Part shown: one piece after another, positions 1-12,800 of the stretch
Position numbering within the stretch: position 1 is the first letter of the stretch
Layout of the letters: every line of letters begins with the position of its first letter
Origin: Blastobasis lacticolella
Taxonomy: Eukaryota; Arthropoda; Insecta; Lepidoptera; Blastobasidae
Assembly: GCA_905147135.1 (NCBI GenBank)
Contig: LR990048.1
Location: forward strand, 2,960,563-3,024,562
Length of the DNA: 64,000 nucleotides
Direction: 5' to 3'
Translations under genes and position numbers: made by a program
Notes under the pieces: generated by a model
Told to the model about the DNA's origin: nothing
What the model saw: the letters and a program-made list of their open reading frames with translations, nothing else
Database searches by the model: none

Positions 1-265
1 CCATTGCTGTTGAAACCCAAAATATCTAAAATTTCGAACCAAAATGTAAAAAATTTAGAGGTCCCTCAAGCCATTGCAGTTAAGACCAAAAATGTCTAAA
101 ATTGCGATTTCGCTCCGCTCGCTCATCAATTTCATTATTACCGCAGTTTGTAAGACCCAAGATGTCAATAATTTCGAGTTCGCTTCACTCACACATTCCT
201 TGTTCTCCCCCAGGTTTTAAAACCTAAAATTTCCGAGCTCACTCCGCTTCCTAATTTATTTATTT
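1..265. repeat. Degenerate tandem array, about 70-bp unit
   Basis: About four diverged units run through this stretch. Each starts near CCATTGCAGTT or CGCAGTTTGTAAGACC, passes through an AAATGTCTAAAATTTCG-like core and ends in a TTCGCTCCGCTCGCTCA-like segment. The array is cut by the window edge, so its size is unknown. No coding potential is seen. A cytosine run of about 16 bases follows at 363-378. Confidence 0.55.
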
Positions 266-1099
266 CACACCCCACCCAATACGGCAATTTTTTTCACTCA
301 AGGCGCTCGCTCATTGAGTAGAGAATACCTATAAATAAAAGATACCTATAAATTTTACTTTTGCCCCCCCCCCCCCCCTCAATCAAATTTTGGATCAAAT
401 CAAATTTTGAATCCAAAGAGCCCATACTGGATAGAGTTGCATTGTTTTATTACAGAGTTCCTGGACCCCCTTCAGCTCATGGCCTTAATATTGTGTTGTC
501 ATCCAGTTCTGAGCTATGTTCAAAGTTTCAAGTGTTTAGCTTAACGGGAAGTTAGTATAGAATCGATTGAAAAATTTCTACCGAACACACATCCAAACAA
601 ACAAACAGACAAGAAAGCAACCTAATAAAAACATGGTAATAAAATTGCGCATTTTTGAAATAAAATTAATTAGCAAATCAACAGCTTCAAAATTGTATAT
701 CATGTGAATCATAATTTTTTTTATTTATACCACTAAGATGGCAAACAAGCTGCTCTATTATTAGTACTACTGTAGATATTACTTACATAATTTATTACGA
801 CATAAATTTTAAGGCTTAACAATATTACAATACTGTACTTGCTGTCCAATTTAGTTATTTTTGCCGAACACCAGTAGCAGCTCAATTCATTTTGTTTGAT
901 GACAAAACACATTTTGCAGCTGAGCACAACCTCTTTAAGCACCTGACCGATTAAATGATATCCTTACTATATAATATAATAGATTCCCCGCCTTCCCGGA
1001 AAAACTATCAAATAAAATGCGAAATGTAGGGGTCAACATTGTTTCCTCTTGTATATTCCCGTCATGTGGCAGATAACTTCCCGTTCTTCATACGGTCAG

Positions 1100-1335
1100 A
1101 GTGACTCGAATCTTTTGGACAAGGCCATTGGCGTATCTAGGGTTATTTTCCAGGGGGGCCTGGCCCCTGAGGTGGCCGATGACGCCGAGTCAATTGCCAA
1201 TGTACAGCCAGTGAGCACTCCACCCTGGGATGGGCACCAGACCATTCTGGGGTGGGCACGGCCCACCCGGCCCTCCCTATTTCTACGCCTATGGACAAGG
1301 CAGACTCAGCACGGGATACGGAGTCACATCTAATA
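1100..1335. repeat. Interspersed-repeat remnant, G/C-rich
   Basis: A locally GC-rich block in AT-rich DNA with repeated GGGCAC / GGCCCACCCGGCCC words. The overlapping open frames are short and have no recognisable protein motif. It looks like a decayed interspersed repeat rather than an exon. The family is not identified. Confidence 0.3.
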
Positions 1336-1579
1336 ACTTAACCCATTACGTTTGTACAATACGGTGTTTCAATTATTATCCAAGCTACGCACGCTGTACC
1401 TGTACTAGACAAAAAGGTAAAAGAGCAGCCTATTAGCATTATGACAGTAAGTAGAGCAATATTCATGAATGGCCCTTGAAAACGACACCACTTCGGGGCT
1501 CAACCTCGATGGTCACAAATGTTTAAACGAGGTACTTAGGTACCTATGTACAGCAAATCCTACAACCCTACAATGGATA

Positions 1580-2075
1580 AAAGGACAGCGGATCGAGGGG
1601 TCGCGATGCAGCTGACGAGCTTGCCAGACACGGGTATACTACAAAGCCTATTGGCTCTTGCAGACACCTGATGGATAATAAAAATCAAGGCAAAACATAA
1701 CCAACTCTAGTCATTGCTGGAGGATTGCAGACAAGCCAGAGAGGCTCTACCGAGCATTAACCCCTCCCAATCCGAAAGGCTCATAAGCTCACTAAAACAA
1801 CTTCGAATGGTAACCGGAGCAATGAACGGATATGGTCGTTTTATAATTTTTTCGCCATAGCTCTCACTAGGCCCAGGCATGCTTCCTCCAGAGGAAGAGG
1901 AGGCCGCTACCCATATCCTTCAAACCTGTGACGGAGTGGCACATACAAGCTTAGACATTTCGGACAACCACTAACCCTTCCGGAGATGTTTGTAAGGCTG
2001 AAGGGCCTACTACTGTTTCTGGAGGAGTCGGTATCGCATAGTAGGGCATCTAGGGATATATCACCCTAATCCAGA
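1580..2075 (+). pseudogene. Non-LTR retrotransposon fossil: RNase H and C-terminal tail
   Basis: Broken frames carry the end of an R1/Jockey-type ORF2. Around 1609-1640 the translation reads like the RNase H motif GNExADxLAR (here DAADELARHG). Near 1800-1830 comes LKQLRMVTGAMNGYGR, resembling the conserved RxVTGxLTGH segment. Near 1890-1930 an EEEEAATHILQTC stretch matches the cysteine-rich EEEETAEHILxxC tail. In-frame stops and frameshifts show it is dead. The clade is inferred from motif order only. Confidence 0.6.
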
Positions 2076-2639
2076 ATAGGTGTAAGTTCGTCAATTTGCG
2101 GAAAAAGTATGGATCTATCTATCTATCTACTGCCAGAGTCATTTCCACTTCGTCAGGCAGGGGTAATCGAAGTTATCATGCCCCGAAGCAACACCAACGA
2201 TCTTTGCACTTGTGAGAAAATCAGTATAGACCTTTTATTGCTACCAAACATTTATAATGTATCGATGTGCGAGATATTAAAAAAAAAAACAATTTATGAT
2301 ATAAGTAATAAAAGATCTCAGAACCTGGGATTTTATAAAAAAATTACTAAGTGTATATTGTGAATATCTGGGTGTCCTCAATCGATTAAAGGTTTTATGA
2401 TGAGATGAGACATTTTCCTTGTTTGTCCTGTCCCCATAGTAAGATTTTGGAACTAGATGTACTCGAATTGTAGGCATACTCGGACCAAAACGATTTTGAT
2501 ACTATAATTTTTTATTTATTTTTCGTAGGTAAAATAAAAATCTCGGTACCTAAGTATCTACCTACTTTATATTTCATTTCAGAAAATATATTATTATATT
2601 TATGTGGGGGCTCTGTTCAAATGTTGGTCGTCTGTTGAT

Positions 2640-2715
2640 TCTAGCAACATAGATATTTTTTTATGTTATAGGTACGACAGACAAACAGGCAAGCGGGCCA
2701 CCTGATGGAAAGTGG
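2640..2715 (-). repeat. 3' end of a non-LTR retrotransposon, part 1 (split by the hAT insertion)
   Basis: This is the reverse complement of a tail found many times in the window (for example 40560-40640 and 50935-51050), with words such as CACTTTCCATCAGGTGG. It continues at 3854-3960. The hAT element between the two parts landed inside it, so the LINE tail is the older insertion. Confidence 0.6.
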
Positions 2716-3861
2716 TAGAGATGAAACGGGTAGTTGTTTGGCCGGATACCGGATATCCGGCCAGCCTCCTAGCGGGATAGCCGGATATCCGGCGGCCGGA
2801 TATTTACAGGTCATAGTCTCTGAACAAGTTTGTACAAACTGTAATCGCGGCGTGGGACTTTATACGACTGCATGTGTTTATGTAATTTAAAGTTTTCTTT
2901 TAATGTGAATAATTTAAACGTTGAACTGAACAATTCTTCCGCCCTCTTACGGATTGATAGTTTCAAAATACGGGCTTACTATTAGCCCACAGCATCGAAG
3001 AGGATAAACGCCATCGTATACTACCTCGAAATATAAAGAAATTCATATTTTAATCCAGGATAATATTTATTTATATCTATAATATCAATATATATATCTT
3101 GATTGACTTAAAATTATTACACTAAGTACATTATACTACTAAACAGCACTTGTCTAAACTACACACGACAAAAATGCGTATTTATGCTGATCAGCGGGTG
3201 TCACCCTGTTGGGCAAAGTACGTAAAGTCCACACTCGTGGAAGTTACAAAGTCTAAAACTAAACACCTGTGCCCGAGAAAATTTAAGAACGCTCAATGCG
3301 ATGGTGTGAGCATGTGCTCCGCCGCCCCAAAGATCACCTTAGTGCAAGTAGGCGAAATTTGGCGACGACGACTCGCTGACACAGAAGACACCCACACGCC
3401 ACCTGGCTGACGGCGGACCAACGGGACCTGAAGGACAATATTATTGACGCTGCTACTGCTCAAAATAGAAAGAAATGGAGGAAGCAGACAAGGAGAGCTG
3501 AGTCCAGCTAATGGAAAAGGCATAGTGCAAAAAGAAGAGACCAGAAAACTATTACAATTTTTTGCTAATCTACCTAATGAACGATACGAGTAGAATAGGT
3601 GCCGATGCCGACATAATCAATAGTTCTTTGATTAATATTTATGGTTAAACGTTTTGATACGACTTTTTACTCGACTGCTACAGAAGGGCATATATTTCCG
3701 ATGAGCAAAATCACTTTTATGGGCTTTTCATACATTTTTTACTATCCGGTATCCGGCCGGATATTAACGCATTATCCGGTATCCGGCCGGATAGTAAATT
3801 ATGGCCGGATAGGCCGGATACCGGATAGTGGCCGGATATCCGTTACATCTCTAGAAAGTGG
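2708..3861. mobile_element. Non-autonomous hAT transposon, copy 1, with 8-bp target duplication
   Basis: The element spans 2716-3853 (1,138 bp). Its ends are inverted: it begins TAGAGATGAAACGG and ends CCGTTACATCTCTA. The 8-bp sequence GAAAGTGG directly flanks both sides (2708-2715 and 3854-3861). An 8-bp duplication and ends of this form are hallmarks of the hAT superfamily. Both subterminal regions (2745-2800 and 3745-3840) are packed with CCGGATA/TATCCGG words, which are likely transposase-binding repeats. No transposase is encoded. The interior at about 3290-3515 holds a decayed reverse-transcriptase C-terminus. A second copy lies at 38337-39284. Confidence 0.9.
3290..3515 (+). pseudogene. 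Reverse-transcriptase C-terminal fragment inside hAT copy 1
   Basis: Translated in one frame with a single stop, the segment reads RWCEHVLRRPKDHL, and later DLKDNIIDAATAQNRKKWRK. This matches the RWxGHVLRRPEDH and DAQDRxxWRR tail of non-LTR reverse transcriptases. The same fragment, further decayed, is in hAT copy 2. It was therefore part of the transposon before the two copies separated, not a later nested hit. Confidence 0.55.
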
Positions 3862-3960
3862 TTACCGAAGCCTATGGACATCAGCAACACCAGGGGCGCT
3901 ACAAATGCGTTACATAATACGTGGTTATCTGTTAATAAACTCACACAAATAAGTCTATCA
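3854..3960 (-). repeat. 3' end of a non-LTR retrotransposon, part 2
   Basis: Continues 2640-2715 after removal of the hAT element. On the minus strand it contains the ATGTCCATAGGC and CACCAGTGG-like C-terminal/3'-UTR words shared with 40545-40610. Confidence 0.55.
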
Positions 3961-6900
3961 TGTCAATATATCGTTGTCGTGTCGTTAACGAAACGTATCG
4001 TATTGTGAGCATGGGTAGCAAGCAAGCGCGCTGAGCCACAGGCTTGCCTGCGGCGCTGTAAGTACTTGTGAGTACATACATCGCAAATAGCGCTCCTTTC
4101 TCACCCAACCAACCAGCCGTCCTGCAGTTTATACCGTTTCGTACGGGGCGATGGGCACTACACCGCTAGCTCTACACGTCGTTTAATTTGTGATTCCTAT
4201 AAAACACTTTTGGCTGATTAGCCTTTGTGCCACACCGATATGAATGAAATGGTTAAAAATATGGTTGTATTCTTGAATTTAGAGACGTCTTCCGTCTATA
4301 CTACGGTTCAGTGATTTTTATAAGATGGTAGACTGTCTAAAGAGAAAAGGCGCAATAAAACAAAGGTGAGGAGTTGTTTATAGTTTTTAACCTGTTTATT
4401 TAGGTAGGTATCTACTTTTACTTAGGTACCCAAAAATTTATAAGTGGTAGGCCAGTAGTACCTAGATACGAGTGAGTACGGAGGAATATTACCACCTAGG
4501 TATATCTTAGAGGACATTTGGTAGGTTGACGCTTTTTAGGCAAGTATATCTTGCTTGCTTTTATTGTGGTTCGATTAGAAATGTTAACCTAGGTAAAATA
4601 ATAAATTTAATCAATAGGTATTTATTAGTTACGTGTCTAAGTACAATGCAGCATTATAATAACATAGCATAGCAATAAAAATCGCCAATGTTCAATATGC
4701 CGCATACATAAAGTTAGACATCTATCTACGTATATTTGAGTATTGGATTGGATAGAATAGGTAGGTAAGTAGGTACTTCTCTACCTACACAGATAGAATA
4801 GTATCAATGATATACAAGTACAGTATAGATTGGTATGCTTACTGTATAGCAAATTGCTATTACCCGACCACGATAAAAAGACGTTTCTCCCTCGGGTATA
4901 CTCGTTGAACAACTGTCATCTCAAATAGATGGCATAACAGTTTGTTCGTGCGAACCCCGACGACGAAATCATTCCATCCAGCCGTCGAAGCCGAGTTCTC
5001 GGGGGTTTGGGATAAAAATATAAATCTCTATGTAAGTGCCAACATCTATACAAAACCAAGGTATGAACCAATATTTATTAGTTTTCAATAAAAATTGTGC
5101 GTAATGTCGTCGTCGATTCTGTTAGCATTTATGGCATCCATCGCTTTCTCACAAGCTTATGTGTTCTCTCTTTCGCACAAACGGAATGTCAGTAGATGTT
5201 GTATTCTCCGTCTCGCTCCCGCTAGTAATATAACACCGTTGTGCTCGTCGTGTCATGTAAGATTTTTTGTATTTTTACAAGTAAATTAGAATATTTGTGT
5301 TACTGTAACATGATAGGTAATAAGATTAAGTGTTTTTAAATGTGTCTTAGTGTTTTTGAAGAAACATAGTCCCCTTTATCATTTGAAATAGGTCGTGCAA
5401 ACTTTCACTCTATAGATAGGTAGGTACTGTAGTTGATGATATACCTCTATACATAATGTAGATACATGCACGAGTCTCTAGATATTCAACATCGAGTCGA
5501 CGAGTCTCAAGGCCGAAATACACAAATATCTATGTACCATACCTACCTGGGGATTGGTTTTATAGAAATGTGAAATTGTGATAAGTTTTTTATTTGATCG
5601 GAGCCCAATCTTGACGCCGTAAGTAACAGCATTATACTTTTTCAAATGGCGTTCTATGAATAGAAAGAGGAACTCGTCCGATTTAGCGATTTCATAATGT
5701 CCTTATCGCGTCCTCTCGCGCGACGCAAATATAATGTCAAGGGAAGTTATTTCTATGGTTTATAAGAAAGCTTCAAGCATCTAGAGTCAGTATTATGGAT
5801 ATTTAGGCAAGTCATGGAGATAACCTAAAACTGTCTTGAATTTTTCCACTTGGTCAATGTGGACACTTTACTCTTGATATTAGGTAAGTAGGAAATCTAT
5901 GTCAGCAACAAATAGCAAGAATGCATAGCAAATATTATTTGCCTTATAGCTAGAAGCCACAACAAATTACTTACACACAATAATTTTTAATACATAGCAT
6001 CTTATCGCTGAATCAGTGCCTAAGTATAGTAAGTGTAGTGATTGCATTTATTAGTCACTAATAATTATTGAATTTCTTTATGCAGATAATCTGAAAACGT
6101 TACGAGCTGTCTGTAAAGCTGCTCGAGGATCTGCCGAGCCCGCATTATCTGTGATATACAGCTCAGCCTGTCGTCCGTCCTATAAGGTATGCTTTAGTTT
6201 TTTATATTTACCTTAACTGGCTGAATAATTAGGGACAATGTACAGAATTTTCTAGTTTTTTTTGTGAGCGTAGTTAAATTGGTTTATTCAAATTTTGTGG
6301 AGGCTTCTGGATTCTTTGTTGTCGGACCATGACTTGTGTTTCACATGAGTTATTAAAAAATAAAAAGGTGGTCCTCATCCCCTGCCCTTAAAAAAGTAAA
6401 TAATAAAAGCAGTGAATCTAGAAAAGACAATAGAAAAATTAAATTGTTTCTAATAATTTGGTCATCCACTGGTAAATCTCAACAAAGAAATGCATTTTTA
6501 AGACAGATCTATTAAATACAGTGAGAATAGTAAAATGCTTTCAATAAATTCAATTTTGCTAGCTTTTTTAGCTACATGAGAAGCGAACTGACATATCTGT
6601 GATATATTTCAATACAAACGAAAAAAAAAACATTGAGGATCCAAAAGAGTGCTAATCAACCCTACCGAGATAATCTGAGACCCCACTTCACATTACAAAT
6701 AAGTCTTAATTAGAAAAAAATGTGGTAATATTCTTTATCACTATTTTAATAATAACACTGATATTTAACCACATTAACCACAGATATTAATTAACCAATA
6801 CTGATAATGTTCCTTTGACGCTTATTGTACAATTCCAATTGGAGATAGTAAGTTTATTTTTATAAATATGAAATAGTTACCAATTTCTGCCTGTGACTTG

Positions 6901-7080
6901 GCAGTAATATGGTTATTTTTGGGAGATAAAATGTAACCTATATCCTTCCCCAGGTTGATATGCGTCTCCTGGCTAAATGTTATTCAAAAATAATTTATTT
7001 ATAATTTTTAAGTTTGGTTTGATTTTGGGTCCCAATAAGATTTTAGAATTTGAATTTAGTGATCTGGGACCAGTGATGTG
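3961..7080. other. AT-rich intergenic DNA, no gene recognised
   Basis: No open frame with recognisable protein content on either strand. Words of the TAGGTACCTA / AAGTAGGTA type, common in lepidopteran intergenic DNA, are frequent around 4380-4520 and 4740-4790. The open frame at 5095-5289 has no coding signature. Confidence 0.5.
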
Positions 7081-7680
7081 GTAAATGATCTTAAGCATCC
7101 TCAATCTTCATGATGGGCCAGCATTGGCCTAGCTAGTGGGCCGTGGGTTGAAACGCAGCTACACGATGGCGACATTCAGTTGTGATCTCGTCGTTTTTCG
7201 ATATTGACCTGTAGCTACTAAATGACAACAATTTAGACATTTTATGATAAAAATATACAAAATAAAAATTTTAAAGCAAAATAAATGTTATTTGACAAGA
7301 ACTTTTTTTGTCAGTATTTTGCTATTTCCGTATAAATCTCACGAATGTCATGAAAATTAATTTGTTTTGTCCGATTGATACGTCCTTACTCTACCACATT
7401 CGAGCACGCACTTCATAGGCACGATGGGCCACGAGTAGAGACGTAAATACCTACCGCCATTGCTGGTCCACACTTTTTAATTTGCGGTCGAAAAACCGAC
7501 ACCGCGTTCACCCCAGCGCGCTATAAGCCATCCGACACCACTACACACGAATCCAAACCTGGTGGGCCAGCTGATGGCCCATCGTGTAGTGCTAGCATTA
7601 CGGGCCTTATAGCTCACCTAGAGCTGTTACCATAGTCCGTCGACGTTTGCAATACCAAGGGTGTCACTAGCAGCGTGTTG
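7080..7680. repeat. Unclassified interspersed repeat remnant
   Basis: GATGGGCCAGCATTGGCC-like and GGGCCAGCTGATGGCCC-like words occur near both ends (about 7112 and 7563), together with ACACGATG words. This suggests a decayed inverted-repeat insertion. The ends could not be fixed. Confidence 0.25.
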
Positions 7681-7939
7681 TCGACTTAATAAAATACTCT
7701 CGCCCCCCTTTTCTTAAAGAACTCCCATGTAATAATCTCCAGGGAGTTAGTTCTTTCCACAATCTTCAAGTGAATGGGAGGAAGTCCCGTTGGCACAGTC
7801 TGCCAATCTGGTTTCATGTTGTGAGGTTTATCACTTTCGATGGCTAGTGATGCGATGATATACATCATGTTAAACAATTCCTCAGAATAAACACCATTGT
7901 TTATGTTATGTGGTAAGGTATGTAAGAATTAAAGGCGCT

Positions 7940-8420
7940 CGGATACGAGTACAAGTTCTGAGTACAACAACGCGCTCGCGGGCGTCCTGCCTGCCATCGC
8001 CGTTTTGCACGCCTCACAAAACTTTCGGTTTACGCCCAGGGTCCCTATTTTTGAAAGCGCTCACCGTTATTTCGCAAACGCTCTAGCTACCATATCTTTG
8101 AGACTAGCGGTATATTGCTAGAGACAGTAGAGGGCGAGCGCTCGTGTCACCAGACTATGCGAGATGCACAGACAAAAACCGACTTCCGATCGCTCGCGCC
8201 GGCTGCCTCGGGCCGAGGCACGGCTTGGGCTTGAGCGCGTACGCATTTGCGTGCCCTGACCACAAGTTGCCTCCAAAGCCAGAGCTGCCTTAACGCTATT
8301 GGTCGCTACTAAATTCGATCAAGATGGCGGCATACTATCGGAAATCGGTGGTACGGCCCTTGTAGTGACGACGACAGGCAGCTATTCTCACTACGACCAA
8401 GGGAGATGGCGATCAAATGC
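7940..8420 (+). promoter_or_regulatory. CpG-rich patch, candidate gawky promoter / 5' UTR
   Basis: A CpG-dense block in AT-rich surroundings, ending 0.7 kb before the first gawky coding exon. It contains an AAGATGGCGGC word near 8323, a YY1-like/initiator-type element often seen at promoters. The ATG in that word opens only a 12-codon frame. No TATA box is evident. The promoter role is inferred from position and composition alone. Confidence 0.3.
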
Positions 8421-8669
8421 CTAGCTAGTCTAATAAAAAATCCATACGAGCGGCGCGTTAGTATTAAATTGCTTTAAACATCAAAGTTAGTGCCATACCT
8501 GAAGTCATTTAGATAGATAAACTTTAGAGCTCAATCAATAATTTCAAGTTTTCTCATTTATAATTTGTTTTATATAGTATAATTGGAACCCCGCGGAGTA
8601 ATATCTACGGCTATGGGAAAGTTTTCAGTTTTTACGATTTCGTCGATAATTTTTATGGTTTAAGATACT

Positions 8670-8900
8670 GTTAATTACAGCGATCATAAGGTTTAATTAC
8701 CTCACGGTTTGCGTCATCAGGCAAACGGCATGTTGACGTCATAACGAGCCGAAATTGCCATAGCCATGATGGGCAGACCACTGAGCAACGTTCCTTTGTC
8801 CGCAGGGCTGGGCCACTCAGGGCTAGAGGCGAGTCCGCAGCAGCTTCCAGCGGTGATCTCACCCGCCCTCTGCCATTGAGGCACTAAACTCTGCTACCTG
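8670..8900. repeat. Unclassified repeat remnant upstream of gawky
   Basis: A short GC-richer stretch with a broken frame and no recognised domain. Its composition resembles the LINE-tail fragments elsewhere in the window. The assignment is weak. Confidence 0.2.
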
Positions 8901-9115
8901 CTTTATTGACTGCATCACTACGAACCATTGTTACTTAGTCTATAATTGAAAAACAATATGCAATCTGTGAAAATAAGTATAATGCTAGGTGGATATTGTA
9001 GAAAATTATTCTATTTATAATAATTGTCTGATGTCTAATGTTTCTGTAATATTATGTGTTCCACATCTAATTAAGGATAATTGTTACTCCAATATTGAAT
9101 ACTGTTACCGAACCA

Positions 9116-9800
9116 ATGCAATGTAACTACACCAGCTCCATGTCGGCGGTGGAAACAAATAAATTTGGTGCTTTGAAGCGAGTCGAAGAGGAGAATGAGA
9201 GTCAGCGAGTTAGTGTAAACATAGTAGATAATGATATTTATAATGTAGAGTTTGTTGATAGTATCCAACAAAACCAAATGATTGGCGATACGCCTAAATA
9301 CTGCATTCCTTTATCGATTAACGCCATAACAGTCCAGGGTATCTCATACAGTGACCCATATTTCAGTAGCTTTAACTTAAACTATAAGATGGCGGACGCG
9401 CCAGAGTATATGAACAAGTCTGATTACGCTTTTAAATCCTCAGTTTGTATTATACGAGATGAGCCTTACAAGGTTAAGACGCAACTACTAAACGAAAAGT
9501 CTGCTCAGAATATGATATGCGAAACGATAACTCGAATCAATGATGACATAATGTCGATGAACCATGACAATAATGCATCGGCACCGGCGACGCCAAAGAC
9601 GGCCCGGGCCTTTGCGAATGGTGATCTCACGTTTGACGCGATGCTGGAGCTCGCCCGGAATGGGGACAGGCTGGCGAGGGCGTTGGGGGCGCTGGAGGGG
9701 GACGCGTGGGGCACCCCGCGGCGCCTGCGCCTGTGCGGGGGCGGCGAGAGCTCCCTCAACACGGCCAGCGGATGGGGTAGCCCGCCGGCTGCCAACAACG
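9116..9800 (+). CDS. gw: gw coding exon 1
   Basis: Encodes a 228-residue N-terminal region that lies upstream of the start used in Drosophila. It ends in two GW-type motifs (DAWGTP, SGWGSP) and a donor GTAACT, phase 1. The ATG at 9116 is the first in-frame ATG after the upstream stop at 9068, with a reasonable context (ACCA before ATG). A splice acceptor near 9075 (TTAAG) is also possible, so the true start may lie in an unseen 5' exon. Codon use shifts from AT-rich to strongly GC-rich about halfway through. Confidence 0.8.
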
Positions 9801-12800
9801 GTAACTATGCTTGCTTGTTTGTTTGTTTATACATATCTGTTTATTGTCTAAAGATAGGAATGCAAACGAGTCCTCCGGTGGAGAGTGACCGCCGCCCATA
9901 GAGCCCTGCAACATGTAGTTGAATCTATAAATCTTCGGAGAGTTAAACCCTCGGTCTAGGACCTAGGTCGATGTTGTTTGAAAGCAGTCTTCGAAAGCCA
10001 CGACCACGACTTCTTTCCCTTACGAGCCACTTTGGCGGCTCGAAGGTACTCGTAGGAGCTCATAGGACTCGTAGGAGCCACTTACGTAGGTAGGAATTTG
10101 TTTTTGTTTTCAGTGTCGGGATTATTGCTATTCAATTTAATTTTGTTTTGTTTTGAAACGCCGTTTTCACTTTGAATAAGAGTTGGGAAATTTAATCACG
10201 GTTGTGTCCTTTGGCTTTAGAGCATAGAAGTTGGTCCATGTAGTTTATAAACTTACTAAGGGTTTTTCTTAAACTGGGGCAAATGAGATTGACCCGCATG
10301 ACAGAAGTTTCTGAATCTGCGTATAACATGGCGCATTTCAAAATTACATTACATAAATTATGTGGAAAGGTCCGTCGGGACAAACTAACAGCGAGAGTTT
10401 TCTTGGTACATATGTAAAATACCCACCTACTTTAATTATTTACATTCAACTAAACAAACCAACATCACTGGCCCACCCAACGCAATTAATGTTTTTGGTA
10501 GTTACATGAACTGTCGCCCTAAGTTCGTGTTTCAAACGTTTACTACCAAAGTATTACGGTACTTGAGGTTCCCCACAGTTTTCACCCGCGCGTATGCTTT
10601 GTCTAAAATAGGATGATAATTTTGACAGCTCACTAATTGTTGGTCTTTGGCGCACGCCTATGAAGTTTTAAGTTTTTTTTCTTTAAAATGTACTACGTAA
10701 AATGTCTTACTTCATAGACAGGCCCCGCCCCTTTAGTGAAGTGCCACGAATAACGAATAACAACAGACAATCGAAAATCGATATTGATATAATATAATCG
10801 AACATTTAAAATTAACATTTAGGTAACCTTATTTTTTTTTTAATTTAACTCTTATTCTTTGTTTGGATTTCACATTAAGAGACCTTCCACAACAACAATT
10901 TCGAGTCGCGCGTATTCTACGTAATAGGATGACTGACGGAATAGAAATACGCACGTGTCATAATCGTCGTTGTAGAAGGGATTTTAATGTCGTATTATTA
11001 ATTTTTAATTCAGAAGAAAATAAATAGTTTATTTTGTATAATACGTATAGAATAACCATGCAACTATCGATTCCAAGTTCTATGAGAATGATAATCGATA
11101 ATCGAATAGATTCATTAACGATTTTACACAACCACATCCCTACTGTGATCTGTCAAAATTATCATCCTATTTTAGACAAGGTATAGTTAGGATCTCTGTA
11201 AACATTCAATTATCCCGCGGTATCCTATTGTTTTACCGGAATGAAGTAACCTATGTCACTCTGAAAATAACGTAAGCTTCCTGTAAGTGAAAGAATTTTC
11301 AAAACAGATTTAGTAGTTTTGAAACTAACCTCCTGAAATTTGTTGGTTACAAACAAGCTCACAAACGTATAAACTATTCCTCTTCATAATAAAAAATAGA
11401 ATAGTCTACTTATAAAGATACACGCCTGCAAACATGGCGATAGTGATGTCCCGGAGTTATCGGCCGCAAGCTGTCATGGGCTTGCAGGGCTTGATTTTTG
11501 GGTGCGGCATTGGACTATTACCTGTGGAGAGCGACTGCACGATTTTGTTCTAAACACTTGTCGCCGGTCAGCGGCGGGTGGCGAGCTAAGCGGCTAAGTT
11601 GAATGTCATTGGCCGACGCGTGGTTGACATGAAAGTCGAAGCTGCATAGGATGTCACCTATTGACGAAAAATCCATTACATATGAAGGATTAAAAAGGGA
11701 CATTCAAATTTAGTCCAGTTTGAGAATCTCCTTTTTATATTTTTTTGAAGTCTGTGTAACACTAGCGTGTTCGTTAACTGTTCGTTCAGTGCGGACTACC
11801 CCCGCTTGTTTTCTCTGTTGCCCCCGCTACAATTTGTCCACTGGTTGAACTGGTCCTTGGTCTCCAGCGTATAAATTTGACATAGGTATTATGTTTTTGA
11901 AATAATTTAAATTTTTTAAATTTTTATAGCTTTTACAACTACGTAAAACGAGAGGTTTGTGCCAATTGTGTAATATAGCGAGTGAGTCTTGTGTTGATTA
12001 AGTTATTATTGCGTTGTGGCAATATCTTTTGTTTCTAGGTGTTCGTTTTTGCGTTATACTAATAGTAAAAATAACGTATTAATAATGCATTATTTTGTTG
12101 TAATAGGTTAATTCCCCAAGTTGATGTGCTCATCATCAATATGTCCTAACGCTAACGCGGTCGCTAACGTCGCCCGAGCTGTGCATCACGAGTGATGCTC
12201 GGTCGTGATACTTTAGCCCGTGATTGAAAGTCGCACATTATAAGCCCGTAGCTACGTAATTTCAATTTCGTATTGAATTAGTTTGACAGTTCCTTCGATT
12301 CGTCTTTTTGAGTCTAGGGATTTCGTGTCTGTTCCGAAGAATTTGCTCGCTGCACGAATGCAGTCTGATGGTATATCGTCCCATTCTCGTCAGAGCGATC
12401 TTTAAGGCATCGGCTATTTCATTTTGTTTGGCTGAATCTTGTGACTTTACGAATAGACAATATGGAAAAATCCATTGGGTCTAGGTCCGGTGAATATAGC
12501 GGGCATTGTTGTGAAAAAGGAAGTTGGAAATTTTTTCTTGAAAAAAGATCGGTTTTGAGAGCTTTATGGGATGGTGTCGAGTCTTGTAGAAATGCCTAAT
12601 GGTTTCTACAGATTTGTTTGCATGTCTTAGGTAACAAAGCATCATTTAAAATCTTTTGTCTACAGTCATAGCGGAATGTTCCAATTACATATTCGAAAAC
12701 AGTCGTCTAAGGATAAACTTTATCGGCTTGATAGCTGATGTCATTACTATATCACTATGCGTGGATATACTAGACTTGATGTCTCGGGAGGGGGCAGACC

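Noticed and set aside
9505..9798. Minus-strand open frame of 97 codons over gw exon 1
   Set aside because: Lies wholly opposite a coding exon with high GC. It is a shadow of the gw frame with no independent signature.
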